Of a DNA stretch of 64,000 nucleotides, positions 19,201 through 27,807 are shown one piece after another. The translations under genes and the position numbers were made by a program. The stretch spans positions 496,001 through 560,000 of the forward strand of contig CAXXPS010000002.1 of NCBI GenBank assembly GCA_963669415.2. The letters are read 5' to 3'. Within the stretch, counting starts at the first letter, position 1, and every line of letters starts with the position of its first letter. The notes beneath the pieces are model-generated. The model saw nothing but the letters and a program-made list of their open reading frames with translations, did no database searches and had not been told where the DNA came from. This stretch comes from JAWKWH01 sp963669415. Lineage in GTDB: Bacteria > Pseudomonadota > Alphaproteobacteria > Rhizobiales > Rhizobiaceae.

Positions 19201-19386
19201 TTCCGAAGTGACCTCAAATCCTAGTTCATCCAGAGTGTCTTCAACCGCCCTAGCATCGTTGACAGCATTAGAGAGCGGTCGGATATGTTCATACCGATCT
19301 GAGCCAAACACCAGTGCAACGCGTTTATCAGCTAGCGCGATTGACACAGTAAAGATGACAATGAATGTTGCCAGAATAACTCTCAA
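16279..19386 (-). CDS. Secreted caspase-like protease with long TPR tail
   Basis: This is a caspase-fold (peptidase C14-like) protein of about 1035 residues. Residues 1-19 form a signal peptide ending in SIALA, so the protein is exported. The caspase domain (about residues 20-250) has the catalytic dyad His94 in FFAGHGVE and Cys145 in LLDACRDDPF. The rest is an array of TPR-type helical repeats (blocks such as AALLSYESALKLSEQLVRLFP), typical of protein-protein docking. The TTG at 19386 is chosen because GGGAGG lies 5 bases upstream and it begins the signal peptide; the upstream ATG at 19506 would add 40 non-membrane residues. It lies downstream of and parallel to a second gene of the same kind. 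Substrate unknown. Confidence 0.82.
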   Translation of the reverse strand: MRVILATFIVIFTVSIALADKRVALVFGSDRYEHIRPLSNAVNDARAVEDTLDELGFEVTSESNRNLRQMRRALEEFADTAAGADVALVFFAGHGVEIAGENRLLPTDASSASLEALNSSSLPLNEIQQTISQIAKIGLILLDACRDDPFATASDPHGRGVKALNLPDIVRPGLGRLGKAENTLFAFSAAPGKTASDGEGGNSPFTSALVKFLGTDGLEIRSVLTLVRQEVYDRTRGSQIPYVEDGLPEIFFAEKTGDLPERERLLLAMAEVSPEIREEVEQVALQSDTPLAPLYGALISSNMSQLSSSERVVQLTDVADQFNRVRNELRNLRSEDENVAKLRDEAEAQLAIGAFDTARAKLRQAADIDEVSRQALKANFVGRTFSKATTYAVSGGTARAQREYNLALEDYRQAVSLFEEIIDEDLPPFDRYEHFYTLHDIGELALLIGDLSESHKAYGDALEVIGMIVEDDPDNQDWLRAMSVAYEKMGDVQANVGDEIAALQSYDESLLIAERLADLNPNDEFLKYDLSVAFGKVGDIRMKRSDFDAALLSYESALKLSEQLVRLFPEKDDWMRKLSTSYEDMGHVMLRKGNIEAARDFFTENMNIRAQLYETQADTGIVDTGAILDLSIAQGHMIDIFMELGDFDQALDYAENVITMREIVSGVDPQDVSRQRALAFAHLDAGKAHAALQNSASALSSFNQSLVIVEKLAAIDPENFVAQHDLMAINSNIGSLHYNGEELTEALDAYGRVLVIAQETVNKFPEDSRFQLLLSQSFENVGMVQLDLEMPREALVSYRRSLAIIKELGASDPEATNHLSHLAELHSKIGYALYFTDEFDEALNSHRAGLRINERLVGSDPGNSKWVRQLANSFEAIGNHFVDSDQDSSSNLMISNWTISLEKNVSLLSTDQDDAELRSDILVAVENIGLFYAEDGHTDAALKHYGNYLSLAEQLGATAADSFSSELKLTSQCGIGEVMESNGNIEEAIPAFQKCIDAAKTLVERFPDHVSYVDFSFQDTVDFYSQHVEDLRNGN

Positions 19387-19877
19387 CAAAACCTCCCAAT
19401 CCCTTGTGACATGCAATATTTGAACAATATTGCCGCAACTGCAAGTTGGTCTCGGAGAACCAACAGCTTCAGTGAAAGTGATGGCATAACTATTGCAACC
19501 ACACATCGTGTTTTAACATTTGAATGCCGAGAAATACTCTGGCCGAATGTTGTGTCGTTGTCTGAGCAAATCGGTTAGAGAGACGAGGTCAGAAAGGGCT
19601 CTGAGTGGACGTTCGCTGCGAGTGCGAACGAGTTTACTTTGGAGGTCCGCTATGCGCCGCCAAAACGGTCGTTCGCTGGATTTCGTGTCAGACCTGAAAG
19701 CAGACACTACGGCTTTTAGGTTCTCAACGTCTGCAAAGCGGACTTTTCTGACATTTGCTTCATGTCGCCCCTGGAATAGAGCCGCCATAACATCTCGCAT
19801 GGAACTCAGGTGGAATAGCGGAACTAAGCACCATAAGAGAACCGTCGTCTTTGGCAGACCAGACCACCAAGGCCCGA
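19387..19877. other. Spacer between the two caspase-TPR genes
   Basis: About 490 bp separate the genes. Most of it (19595-19710) is a copy of the dispersed intergenic repeat. An open frame on the minus strand at 19513-19800 falls inside that repeat and is not accepted as a gene. Confidence 0.6.
19595..19710 (+). repeat. Dispersed intergenic repeat, copy 2 (near full)
   Basis: The order of blocks is AAGGGCTCTGAGTGG, ACGTTCGCTGCGAGTGCGAA, TATGCGCCGCCAAAACGGTC, GTTCGCTGG, CCTGAAAGCAGACA. The same blocks in the same order make up copies at 27631 and 60161. Confidence 0.7.
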
Positions 19878-22547
19878 CTACTTCCGTTCACGCACTATCG
19901 CCAGCCTGTTTTTCGTGATTTCAATCCATATCAAACGACTTGGTGCCAACCGGTCTTTAGCGTGAAGCCTTTCCAGCAATTCGACAGCCTTGCTAAAAAA
20001 TTCTTCTTTCCTGTTGGTATAGTCCGCCAGACGCGAGTAAGCCAGGAAGAGCTCCCATTGCCAGCTAGTATTGTCAGGATGAGAGTTCGCCCACTGCTCC
20101 CTGATCACCAGGCTGTTTTCATAGGATTTCAGCGCGGCCGCAAGATCACCCTGGGCAAACTGAACATCACCCACCCTTTCGTAGGACACCGACAGATCAC
20201 GCTGCCAGACAGCATTGCCGGGATCGGATTTAGTAAGCTGTTCGGCTATAGCAAGGCCCTTTTCATGGGATGTCAGTGCCGCTGCGAGATTGCCTTGCGC
20301 CACTTGAACACCACCCACTTTGTCGTAGGACACCGTCAGATCACGCCGCCAGCCTACATTGTCCGGATCGGATGCAGCCAACCGCTCCCTGATCGCCAGG
20401 CTGTCTTGATAGGATGATAGCGCCGCAGGAGGGTCGCCCTGGTACACCTGAACGTCACCCACTTTGTCGTAGGACACCGTCAGATCACGCTGCCAACCGG
20501 CATTGTTCGGATCGGATGCAGCCAACCGCTCAATGATCGCCAGGCTGTCTTGATATGATGACAGTGCCGCTGCATTATCACCCTGCGCCACCTGAACATC
20601 ACCCACATTGTTGTGGTGCACAGAGAGATCACGCTGCCATTCGACATTGTTCGGATCGGATGTGGCCAGTTGTTCCGCTATAGCAAGGCCGTTTTGATAG
20701 GCTGTCAGTGCCGCTGCAATATGGCGCTGAGCCATCTGAACATTGCCCACCTTGACGTAGGACACTGAAAGATCCCGCTGCCTGGCGACATTGCCCAAAT
20801 CGGCTGCAGCAAGCCGTTCAGCGATCACCAGGTCGTCTTGATAGGATGACTGCGCTGCAGCTAGGTTGCCTTGCATTAGTAGAACATCTCCCAGCTTACC
20901 GAGCGACACCGATAGATCGCGCTGCCAGACCGGATTTTCGGGATCAGTTTCCGCCAGGTTCCTGGCAATCGAAACCGCAGATCGGCAGGACTGTTCTGCG
21001 CGATCTGTATCACCGAGTTCAACCTTGACTTCGCACAGTCTGTATTGACCCTCCAAAAGGACACTTTTCCCATCATGGGACTGCTCAAGAATGAGCTGTT
21101 CCGACGCAAGTTCAATTGCTCTTTCGTGATAAAGCTGGACGGCAAGCAATGGTTCCTGACCTGTTAAGTAGACGGTTCGCCCCAGCTCGTTGTTGAACCG
21201 TGCCTCCCACAGGCGGTCACCAACTTTCGATGCACGTTCAATGGCCGATTTGAAGGCTGAAGCCGACTGTCGTCGTTGACCTGAATCCCGCATGGTTGAA
21301 CCCAAGTCCATCCATGTTTGCAGGTCGTCCGGTTCGAGCTCTGACGCTTTGGCATAGAATTCAGCGGCTCTGGCGACATTTGTCGGTCTTGCAAGTGAAG
21401 CGACGTGACGAGCCGATGCGGCAGCCTCGCGATTTTCATCGGCAACGCTGGCTAATCGCCTCGCGATGTCTTCTTCAAACAACCTTATTGCTGTTTCCTC
21501 ATTCCCCTCCTTGAGGGCGGCCAAAGCCTGTTCGCCTTTGTCGTCGCCTCGCTGCACCAAAGCTCGGCTCGCTTCAACGATCCCCTTGAACAGACTCTTG
21601 CGTTCTTCAATAGGAATTTCGTCTAGGCTCGAATATCCGGATTCCCGCACCATCACGTGGACGATTTCTTGAAATTCGCCGCCGCGCGCATTCTCTGCTT
21701 TGAGCGTCTCCACCTCCAGTCGCAATTTTGCCGCTTCAGGATCACCGGAGCAGTTTTTACCGGAAAGGCATGATTTTGGAGCACCACCGCGGATCAGGAT
21801 TTCGGGCACCTGAATGAAGCCCTGGTCTCTCGCCCGCGCTTCTACGCGGATTGCAACCTGGTCAAGCAGTTGATCAAAGTGAACAGCTGGTTCCTGCTCC
21901 AGATAGTGAAATAACGCTTCGGCAAAAGGTGAATGGGTGCCCGGTAAGCCATCCCTAGCTAGCTGGCCATTCAGAGTCGATGTCATCAGCAGGAATTTAC
22001 GTTCGGCGTCAGACACGGAGATTGAGCCGAACGCAAGTGTTTTAGCACCCCTATCAGACGCACATTGCAGTGTTTTCAACGGATCATTGCGGCAGGCATC
22101 GAGAATGACAATCTTTTCCTTTGCTCCCCTAACGCTCCTCAACACATCATCAAGGACCACCGAGCGGTATGGATCGTCAGCTTCACAAGACATCTCGATA
22201 TCGATCGGCGCAATTATATTTCCTTGCTCCTTTGTCTGCATGCCATGGCCGGCATAGAAAACGAGAGCAACGTCGGCGCCTTTGGATTTACGTCTGAACA
22301 AATCAAGGGCATCAATTAGGTTTGTGCGACTGAGGTCAAAGCAACCGGGTTTCTCCCCATCACAACTCATCACATCAAAACCGTTGCCGGCAAGAATTTC
22401 GGCAAGCCGTTTGGCATCGAGCACCGGATTTCTCAGTAACGAAAGTTTCTGATATGAATTGTTTCCGATCACCAGCGCTACTCGTCGCTCCGCTAGCGAC
22501 GAGATTGTAGTAGCAAGAACGAGTACAACAGCTAGCAAGTAATGCAA
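19878..22547 (-). CDS. Secreted caspase-like protease with TPR repeats
   Basis: This is the second caspase-like protein of the island, about 889 residues. Residues 1-19 are a signal peptide (HYLLAVVLVLATTISSLA). The caspase domain (about 20-270) carries His101 in FYAGHGMQ and Cys152 in ILDACRNDPL. A helical linker follows, then TPRs; the last six repeats are exact 48-residue units (listed as a repeat). The start is taken as the TTG at 22547, with GGGAGG upstream exactly as in the neighbouring paralogue; another TTG 39 bases upstream lacks a good ribosome-binding site. The domain plan matches the neighbour, so the pair probably arose by duplication. Exported caspase-like proteases have no well-established substrates. 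Confidence 0.85.
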   Translation of the reverse strand: MHYLLAVVLVLATTISSLAERRVALVIGNNSYQKLSLLRNPVLDAKRLAEILAGNGFDVMSCDGEKPGCFDLSRTNLIDALDLFRRKSKGADVALVFYAGHGMQTKEQGNIIAPIDIEMSCEADDPYRSVVLDDVLRSVRGAKEKIVILDACRNDPLKTLQCASDRGAKTLAFGSISVSDAERKFLLMTSTLNGQLARDGLPGTHSPFAEALFHYLEQEPAVHFDQLLDQVAIRVEARARDQGFIQVPEILIRGGAPKSCLSGKNCSGDPEAAKLRLEVETLKAENARGGEFQEIVHVMVRESGYSSLDEIPIEERKSLFKGIVEASRALVQRGDDKGEQALAALKEGNEETAIRLFEEDIARRLASVADENREAAASARHVASLARPTNVARAAEFYAKASELEPDDLQTWMDLGSTMRDSGQRRQSASAFKSAIERASKVGDRLWEARFNNELGRTVYLTGQEPLLAVQLYHERAIELASEQLILEQSHDGKSVLLEGQYRLCEVKVELGDTDRAEQSCRSAVSIARNLAETDPENPVWQRDLSVSLGKLGDVLLMQGNLAAAQSSYQDDLVIAERLAAADLGNVARQRDLSVSYVKVGNVQMAQRHIAAALTAYQNGLAIAEQLATSDPNNVEWQRDLSVHHNNVGDVQVAQGDNAAALSSYQDSLAIIERLAASDPNNAGWQRDLTVSYDKVGDVQVYQGDPPAALSSYQDSLAIRERLAASDPDNVGWRRDLTVSYDKVGGVQVAQGNLAAALTSHEKGLAIAEQLTKSDPGNAVWQRDLSVSYERVGDVQFAQGDLAAALKSYENSLVIREQWANSHPDNTSWQWELFLAYSRLADYTNRKEEFFSKAVELLERLHAKDRLAPSRLIWIEITKNRLAIVRERK
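20052..20915 (-). repeat. Six tandem 144-bp units encoding 48-residue TPR blocks
   Basis: Within the caspase-TPR gene six consecutive units of exactly 144 bp occur. Each encodes a block beginning LSVSY or LTVSYDKVGDVQ, containing AAALSSYQDSLAI, and ending SDPxNxxWQRD. The units are much more alike than ordinary TPRs, which implies recent unit duplication and possible length variation. Confidence 0.88.
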
Positions 22548-22792
22548 AAACGACCTCCCAAGCTTGAAGGCGCCAGAGATACTCAAACTACAATATAGCA
22601 GGGACTAGGGTGTAAAGCACTCGTTCACCTTGATATATCGGTTGGGCTGAATATGAGTTTCCGACCGGTGGCCGAAGCCGACGTAGAGCTCGGTCCCTGG
22701 ACTAGTGAGTGACATCAGGAAAATACTATGGCAATCGCTCAGTCTTTGAGTGTAACCACGAAAAGTTGAGACTGATTGCACCCAACCACCGA

Positions 22793-23200
22793 TCAGCAGT
22801 CGGCACGGCGATATTCCTTGAACTCGCGGCCGTTCACATAGAAACTCCCAGAGAGAACGTCGATGCGATAGCTGCCGCGGCTTACATCCGTTTGCCAGGA
22901 GACCAAGGCAGATTGGCCGTGTTCTTGGACCTGCCATTTGCCATTGTAGCTGAACGGATCGCACCGAAAGCCACTGGCAATTCTGTTGGGAACGCAGCTT
23001 TTGCCATACGTCAAGAATGTCCCATTATTGCAGAAAGCCGTCCACGTCTCGATCTGTGGATTAGCGCTTGTCAGCCCCGTTCCAGAAGTGTGATGCCAGA
23101 TCCGCCCGCGTAGCGTTTCCTCCCAATTGCCGGCCCATGACGAACTGGCGAGGCACGCGATCAACACGAGGATGGTACAAAAAAGGCATTTTCCGTACAT
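22793..23200 (-). CDS. Small secreted Cys-containing protein, unknown
   Basis: This is a 135-residue protein with a signal peptide (residues 1-22, MYGKCLFCTILVLIACLASSSWAG). The mature part has six cysteines after the signal sequence, including FCNNGTF, KSCVPN, FRCDPF and a terminal RRADC, suggesting disulfides in the periplasm. The ending GRIW...SYRIDVLSGSFYVNGREF looks like a small beta domain. No family is recognised. The ATG at 23200 is chosen for its GGGAG and because it begins the signal sequence; the frame stays open 68 codons further upstream without plausible features. It stands alone between the caspase-TPR pair and the IS30 element. Confidence 0.6.
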   Translation of the reverse strand: MYGKCLFCTILVLIACLASSSWAGNWEETLRGRIWHHTSGTGLTSANPQIETWTAFCNNGTFLTYGKSCVPNRIASGFRCDPFSYNGKWQVQEHGQSALVSWQTDVSRGSYRIDVLSGSFYVNGREFKEYRRADC

Positions 23201-23631
23201 CTCAAGATCTCCCATTGGGTATCTCGTCAAAGTGTTCCCAACCCGGCACCGTAAGCATGGGTGACACGATTGCGGCTTCGCATGCCTGCCCCGGGGTCGT
23301 ACGAAATCATGTGGTCGGCTCATAGATGCGACATTCACATCTGCATCGGCGACAGTTTCGCGCGAAAGAAGGGTGTTCGGACGCATTGTAACCGGGATTA
23401 TCACCCAAGTCTGTGGCCAAGGTGCTTATTACATTCCCGGTAAGGCCGAATTGTATCAGACAAAGATGGGTCAATTCTCCGATGACAGGGTCACCCGACA
23501 ACCCCGACCCATTTGTTGACGGATATTCAACTATGATTGATATGACCGCTTTGGGCTCAAAGCGGTAATTCGCTGCGACGCAGCGTGATCAGCGTTCGAA
23601 ATTTGGGGCGCGAATGTCGGCAATGCGGGGC
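23201..23631. other. Non-coding stretch before the IS30 element
   Basis: No gene is seen. The right part (23553-23620) is a copy of the dispersed repeat. Confidence 0.55.
23553..23620 (+). repeat. Dispersed intergenic repeat, copy 3 (5' part)
   Basis: GGGCTCAAAGCGGTAATTCG, CTGCGACGCAGCGTGATCAG and CGTTCGAAA match the right-flank copy at 55343-55392 nearly base for base. The 3' part seen in other copies is absent; the IS30 element begins 12 bp further on. Confidence 0.65.
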
Positions 23632-24852
23632 GGATTCAACGGATGGACGCAACACTCTAATCTTTGAAGAAGGAAGGAGTGTTGAACATGGGGTACCGAC
23701 AGCGGATCTATTTTACCTCCAAGCAAAAGGCTGAGATTTGGGATCGGTGGCAGCGAGGCGAGTCGATGAATTCGATTGGCCGACTGTTTGATCGAAGTTC
23801 CTCTTCGATTTATCCGTTGTTGTCTCGGACTGGTGGTATTCGGCCGCCTGAACGCAGACGGTCTCATCTGGCACTGACGCTTGCTGAGCGTGAGGAGATA
23901 TCCAGGGGATTGAAAGCGCGCCATTCGTTGCGCGTCATTGCCAGGCAATTGCATCGTTCACCTTCGACGATCAGTCGTGAGGTTCGGCGCAATGGCGGGC
24001 GCCTAGCCTATCGTGCGACAGTCTCGGATGCCGCGGCTTGGGATCGCGCCTTGCGCCCCAAGCATTGCAAGCTGACTTGCCAGCCGGCCTTGTGTCGCAC
24101 AGTATCGGGCAAGCTCCAGCGCAAATGGTCACCACAGCAGATTGCAGGCTGGCTCAAGCGTGAGCATCCCGATGACGAGCAAAAACGCGTGTCGCACGAG
24201 ACCATCTATAAAAGCCTGTATATCCAGACTCGCGGTGTGTTGAAGAAGGAACTGCTGGCGCATCTGCGGGCAACACGCTCGATCCGCCGGTCACGGCATG
24301 CCAGCCTGAAGCGCGACGGGCTCGGACAGGTCAAGGACGCGGTGTCGATCCGGGAAAGACCCGCGTTAGCACAAGACCGCGCTGTTCCCGGACATTGGGA
24401 AGGTGATCTGATCGCGGGATCCAAAAACAGCTTCATTGCGACGCTGGTTGAGCGTCATTCGCGCTATGTGCTGCTGGCCAAGATTGCGAACAAGGACACA
24501 GCCAGCGTTGTTGCCGCGCTGATCAAACAATCGAAGAAGCTGCCGCGCGAGCTCTACAAATCCCTGACTTGGGACAGAGGCAAAGAGCTGGCCGGGCATC
24601 AGCAGTTCACAATGGCGACAGACATTGAGGTTTATTTCTGTGATCCTCACAGCCCATGGCAACGGGGCTCAAACGAGAACACCAACCGGCTGCTGAGACA
24701 ATACTTCCCCAAGGGAACGGATCTTTCTGTGCACTCACAGGCCAAGCTCAGTGCCGTTGCCCGTCAGCTCAACGAACGGCCAAGGAAGACCTTGCAATAT
24801 CAAACGCCGGCTGAGAAATTTGCCGAGTGTGTTGCGGCGATCAATTGAATCC
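23632..24852 (+). mobile_element. IS30-family insertion sequence
   Basis: The element is 1221 bp. It is bounded by imperfect 23-bp terminal inverted repeats (GGATTCAA...CGCAACA, 19 of 23 matching; 23632-23654 and 24830-24852). The right repeat includes the transposase stop codon. No obvious target duplication is seen. The transposase looks intact, so the element may be active. Confidence 0.85.
23688..24848 (+). CDS. IS30-family transposase
   Basis: This is a 386-residue DDE transposase. The N-terminus has two helix-turn-helix parts (GESMNSIGRLFDRSSSSIY and HSLRVIARQLHRSPSTISREV). The catalytic core shows D in HWEGDLIAGS, D in LTWDRGKEL, and E in GSNENTNRLLRQYFPKG, the IS30 signature. The ATG at 23688 has AAGGAG upstream; an in-frame TTG at 23664 is less likely. 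All catalytic residues are present and there is no frameshift. Confidence 0.93.
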   Translation: MGYRQRIYFTSKQKAEIWDRWQRGESMNSIGRLFDRSSSSIYPLLSRTGGIRPPERRRSHLALTLAEREEISRGLKARHSLRVIARQLHRSPSTISREVRRNGGRLAYRATVSDAAAWDRALRPKHCKLTCQPALCRTVSGKLQRKWSPQQIAGWLKREHPDDEQKRVSHETIYKSLYIQTRGVLKKELLAHLRATRSIRRSRHASLKRDGLGQVKDAVSIRERPALAQDRAVPGHWEGDLIAGSKNSFIATLVERHSRYVLLAKIANKDTASVVAALIKQSKKLPRELYKSLTWDRGKELAGHQQFTMATDIEVYFCDPHSPWQRGSNENTNRLLRQYFPKGTDLSVHSQAKLSAVARQLNERPRKTLQYQTPAEKFAECVAAIN

Positions 24853-24967
24853 ACAGGACTTAGCGGACACGATTAAGAGCGGCCAGACCACAAAACTGTC
24901 TGTTGCTCAGGAATTGCACCGAATTTGCTGGAAACGAAATACTGAAATTGAAACGGGAGTGTTGTAG

Positions 24968-25519
24968 TCAGGCCGCGTTCTGGTTTTCTGCTTTGTCATC
25001 TTCCATGGCAGCATCAACGGTCTGAATGGCCCATTTCTTGATTTTCTCCTCCAGAATCGCGTTTTGTGAGCGGAGCTGTTCAACCTCATCGACGACCTTT
25101 TGGCGCTCTGCGTTTTGAACCGCATCCAATTGCTCTTTGAGCCACTTGTTTTCTTCGATCAGCGATTCGCGATCCTGACCGCTCATTGCATCAATTGCGC
25201 TTTGAAAATTCATCAGCCGCGATGTCGTTGTTGATCGCAGCTCGTCAAACTTTGCCGACATTGCCTCGCCTTCAACCGGCACAGAACCTCCGGATTTCCC
25301 GTCCATAACCATTGAGGCGATTGAACACAGGACAAATATGGAAACAGCAACCACCGCGAATTCGGAAACAATGCTTTGAATCCCGAACTGTCCTAAATCG
25401 TACAATCCCGCAAACAGCAGTCCTGCCGAAACAGCCGCGAGAATGCCAAAAAGCGAGGGAAGAAATCCTATAATCCTGTTGGGACTTTTCACCGGGTTTT
25501 CTGCCTTATCGGAGGCCAT
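24968..25519 (-). CDS. Two-pass membrane protein with coiled coil, unknown
   Basis: This 183-residue protein has two hydrophobic segments (about residues 17-40, FLPSLFGILAAVSAGLLFAG, and 50-70, EFAVVAVSIFVLCSIASMV). A long heptad-rich region follows (about residues 85-170), with ENKWLKEQLDAVQNAE and EQLRSQNAILEEKIKKW. The topology suggests both termini face the cytoplasm, with the coiled coil inside. No family is recognised. It stands alone between the IS30 element and the diguanylate cyclase gene. Confidence 0.65.
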   Translation of the reverse strand: MASDKAENPVKSPNRIIGFLPSLFGILAAVSAGLLFAGLYDLGQFGIQSIVSEFAVVAVSIFVLCSIASMVMDGKSGGSVPVEGEAMSAKFDELRSTTTSRLMNFQSAIDAMSGQDRESLIEENKWLKEQLDAVQNAERQKVVDEVEQLRSQNAILEEKIKKWAIQTVDAAMEDDKAENQNAA

Positions 25520-25857
25520 TGATACACTCCTCGGATCATGATGCCGCGTTTCTCAAAGACGCAACAGATTGAAATGGTGGTAGCGAAAGCAAGAAGAAGT
25601 CACATGCCGAGGTTTAAGGCCTCAAGGCTTCGGGAGAGCATCATGCAATTCTGTCAAGAACCCCGTGTCGAAAGAGTACGTTCGGCAACTTAACGAACCG
25701 TGAAATGTTGAAGGTGCGTCGAACCGAGAAGACGAATTCTGCCGCACTGACGCTTAGCAGAATCACTGTGCCCTGAGGTATTTGCATGCGTCACAAACCA
25801 TCGGCCCGAAAGCGGCCATACTGACAAGGTGCCTGCATTCCAGCTGGAACAGTCAGA
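25520..25857. other. Intergenic, nothing recognised
   Basis: About 340 bp with no gene, repeat or clear hairpin. Confidence 0.5.
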
Positions 25858-26868
25858 TCAAGCTACCCATACATCTGAAAATTGCTGTTTGAAATCGACA
25901 TATACCGAACGATTTCGCCCACCTTTCTTTGCCTGAAAAAGCGCCTGATCCGCACGATTTAGAAGATCATGGGATGTCTCACCATTTGGAGAGCCTACGG
26001 CCAGACCAAAACTGGCTGTGAACACAATCGAATGAATGTCGCAGTTGACCGGGGTTGTCGAAAGTTTCTTGCGAATTTTCTCTGCAACAACACAAACGCC
26101 CGCCTGGTCCACCTCAGGCATCAAAATCGCAAACTCTTCACCACCAAGCCGCGCCAATTTGTCGACATGGCGAAGCATGGATCGACACGTCGAGCCAATT
26201 TCCTTCAACACCGCATCACCCGCAGCGTGTCCGTAGGTGTCATTGACGAGCTTGAAATGATCAATATCAAAAATAATGATCGCCATGTCCCGCCGGTATC
26301 TTCGCATCCTTTCCAGTTCGCCATTCAATTCCTTTTCGAAACTTCGGCGAGTCAGCATGCCGGTCAATGCATCGGAAGTAGCCATCAATCTCAGTTCAAG
26401 CTCATCAACGACGAGCTGCGCCAAATCCTCAAGCATTGAGAATTCGAGTTCTGAGAGATGGCGTGGCATCGTATCGATGACGCAAAGCGTGCCGATATTG
26501 TAGCCATTCTTCATATTGAGAGGGATGCCCGCGTAAAATCTCATGTTTGGCGCTGAAGTCACAAGCGGATTGTCGTGAAAACGCGGATCGAGGCGTGCAT
26601 CGGAAACGACGAATGGTTCATCATGTCTGATCGCGTGCGCGCAAAATGAATGCTCGCGAGGTGTTTCGCTTACGTTCAATCCTTGTTTGGACTTGAACCA
26701 CTGCCGTTCGGCATCGACCAAGGACACCAGCGCGATCGGTGCCCGCAGGGCTGACTTCGCCAATCGTGTAATTCTGTCGAACGCCTCCTCAGCGGGAGTA
26801 TCAAGCACGTCGTATTGTCTAAGCGTTAGCAGCCGGTTTCTCTCCGACTCGCTGGGCTGATCCGCCAT
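25858..26868 (-). CDS. GAF-domain diguanylate cyclase
   Basis: This 336-residue cytoplasmic protein should make cyclic di-GMP from two GTP. A GAF sensor domain occupies about residues 20-160 (IALVSLVDAERQWFKSKQGL, REHSFCAHAI, NIGTLCVID). A GGDEF domain follows with DIDHFKLVNDTYGHAAGD and the active-site motif GGEEF (in RLGGEEFAILMPE). No upstream RxxD inhibitory site is evident, since the residues before GGEEF read MLRHVDKLARL. The ATG at 26868 has GGAGG 7 bases upstream. A PilZ protein in the same island (11681-11965) is a possible effector. Confidence 0.92.
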   Translation of the reverse strand: MADQPSESERNRLLTLRQYDVLDTPAEEAFDRITRLAKSALRAPIALVSLVDAERQWFKSKQGLNVSETPREHSFCAHAIRHDEPFVVSDARLDPRFHDNPLVTSAPNMRFYAGIPLNMKNGYNIGTLCVIDTMPRHLSELEFSMLEDLAQLVVDELELRLMATSDALTGMLTRRSFEKELNGELERMRRYRRDMAIIIFDIDHFKLVNDTYGHAAGDAVLKEIGSTCRSMLRHVDKLARLGGEEFAILMPEVDQAGVCVVAEKIRKKLSTTPVNCDIHSIVFTASFGLAVGSPNGETSHDLLNRADQALFQAKKGGRNRSVYVDFKQQFSDVWVA

Positions 26869-27147
26869 AGTGAACCTCCAATTGGCAGGTAATGGAATTT
26901 GTTGCACTGGAAACTACCGCTGCAATCTTTCGCTGCGCTGGATGTGAATTAGCTGAACCAGTGGATCCGCATTGGGTTGCGGGCGGTCATTGGGCCGTCA
27001 ATTCTTGCCGGTCAGAGCAAGCCGCTGACATTTCGGGCCTTCGCCGGGCCTGGCCTGCGTTTGCAGCCGCGGGGAACAGACTTTTTCAGGCAAGGCAATC
27101 CGAACAAAGCGCATCGGTGACGCGGGTTCCACAAAGAGCGCGTTGAA

Positions 27148-27345
27148 CTATGCAGGTTTCCAACCGAGCTTGAGGCCTTGATTCAAATCCTGCCAGTTTT
27201 CACTGTCCAGATAGAACTTTCGGCCATTCTGCTGGTTCAAAAACAGAGCCAACCCGCATTCCTCCGTGTAAAGAAACCGGGATTGCTGGTTCGTCTCCAG
27301 ATTCTGCTCAGCAGGAGAGTTTTGAGCAGTTTTCGAGGCATTCAT
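27148..27345 (-). CDS. Small hypothetical protein
   Basis: This 65-residue frame begins at ATG 27345 with AAGGA 8 bases upstream. The sequence is polar, Gln/Asn-rich at the N-terminus (NLETNQQSRF), and ends LGWKPA. No signal peptide, membrane segment or family is recognised. It lies upstream of the GGDEF gene on the same strand, about 280 bp away. Support is a good ribosome-binding site and no competing frame. Confidence 0.5.
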   Translation of the reverse strand: MNASKTAQNSPAEQNLETNQQSRFLYTEECGLALFLNQQNGRKFYLDSENWQDLNQGLKLGWKPA

Positions 27346-27630
27346 TTTCACTTTCCTTCAATCAATGCTCGGGCTCAACCAATCGCGCCGCCGCTGCATT
27401 GTGCAGCGGAACTAAGGTGTTGAACCTGGTTTAAGATGGAAACATGCGGAATGGCCGCAACTGCGACTGCGCTTCATGCAAAGGACGTTCAAATCCTCAT
27501 CGCAGGGGATCATCATCGGGATACGGGGTAAAAAGACGATTAACTCAAGTCCTCAACGAGTGAGGATCATGGTTGAGTGCTTTCTGAATCTGACCGCTCG
27601 CTTACCGTGAGACCTGGCTTAGGTCCACTT
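27346..27630. other. Intergenic, nothing recognised
   Basis: About 285 bp upstream of the dispersed-repeat copy; no gene seen. Confidence 0.4.
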
Positions 27631-27730
27631 TGGGCTCGGAGCTGCCGATCAACGCGCTGCCCTCGGACGACTGCTTCGCGCCCCCAATGCTGACGTTCGC
27701 TGGCACGCGGGCCGGTCCTGAAAGCGGATG
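27631..27730 (+). repeat. Dispersed intergenic repeat, copy 4 (full length)
   Basis: The blocks are TGGGCTCGGAGCTGCC, GACTGCTTCGCGCCCCCAA, TGACGTTCGCTGG, and CCTGAAAGCGGATG. The IS1111-type element begins directly at its 3' end. Confidence 0.75.
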
Positions 27731-27807
27731 GTGTGGATGGCTCCTACACCCCGGCGTCTGATGCGCCATAGTGCAGTTGTTATCACTGCTGGTATAGGAG
27801 CCACGAT

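Noticed and set aside
19513..19800. 95-codon frame on the minus strand between the caspase-TPR genes
   Set aside because: It lies inside a copy of the dispersed intergenic repeat and shows no protein-like features.
20052..20915. CRISPR-like periodic repeats
   Set aside because: The 144-bp period is coding (48 residues) and lacks spacers; it is a TPR expansion. No CRISPR array was seen anywhere.
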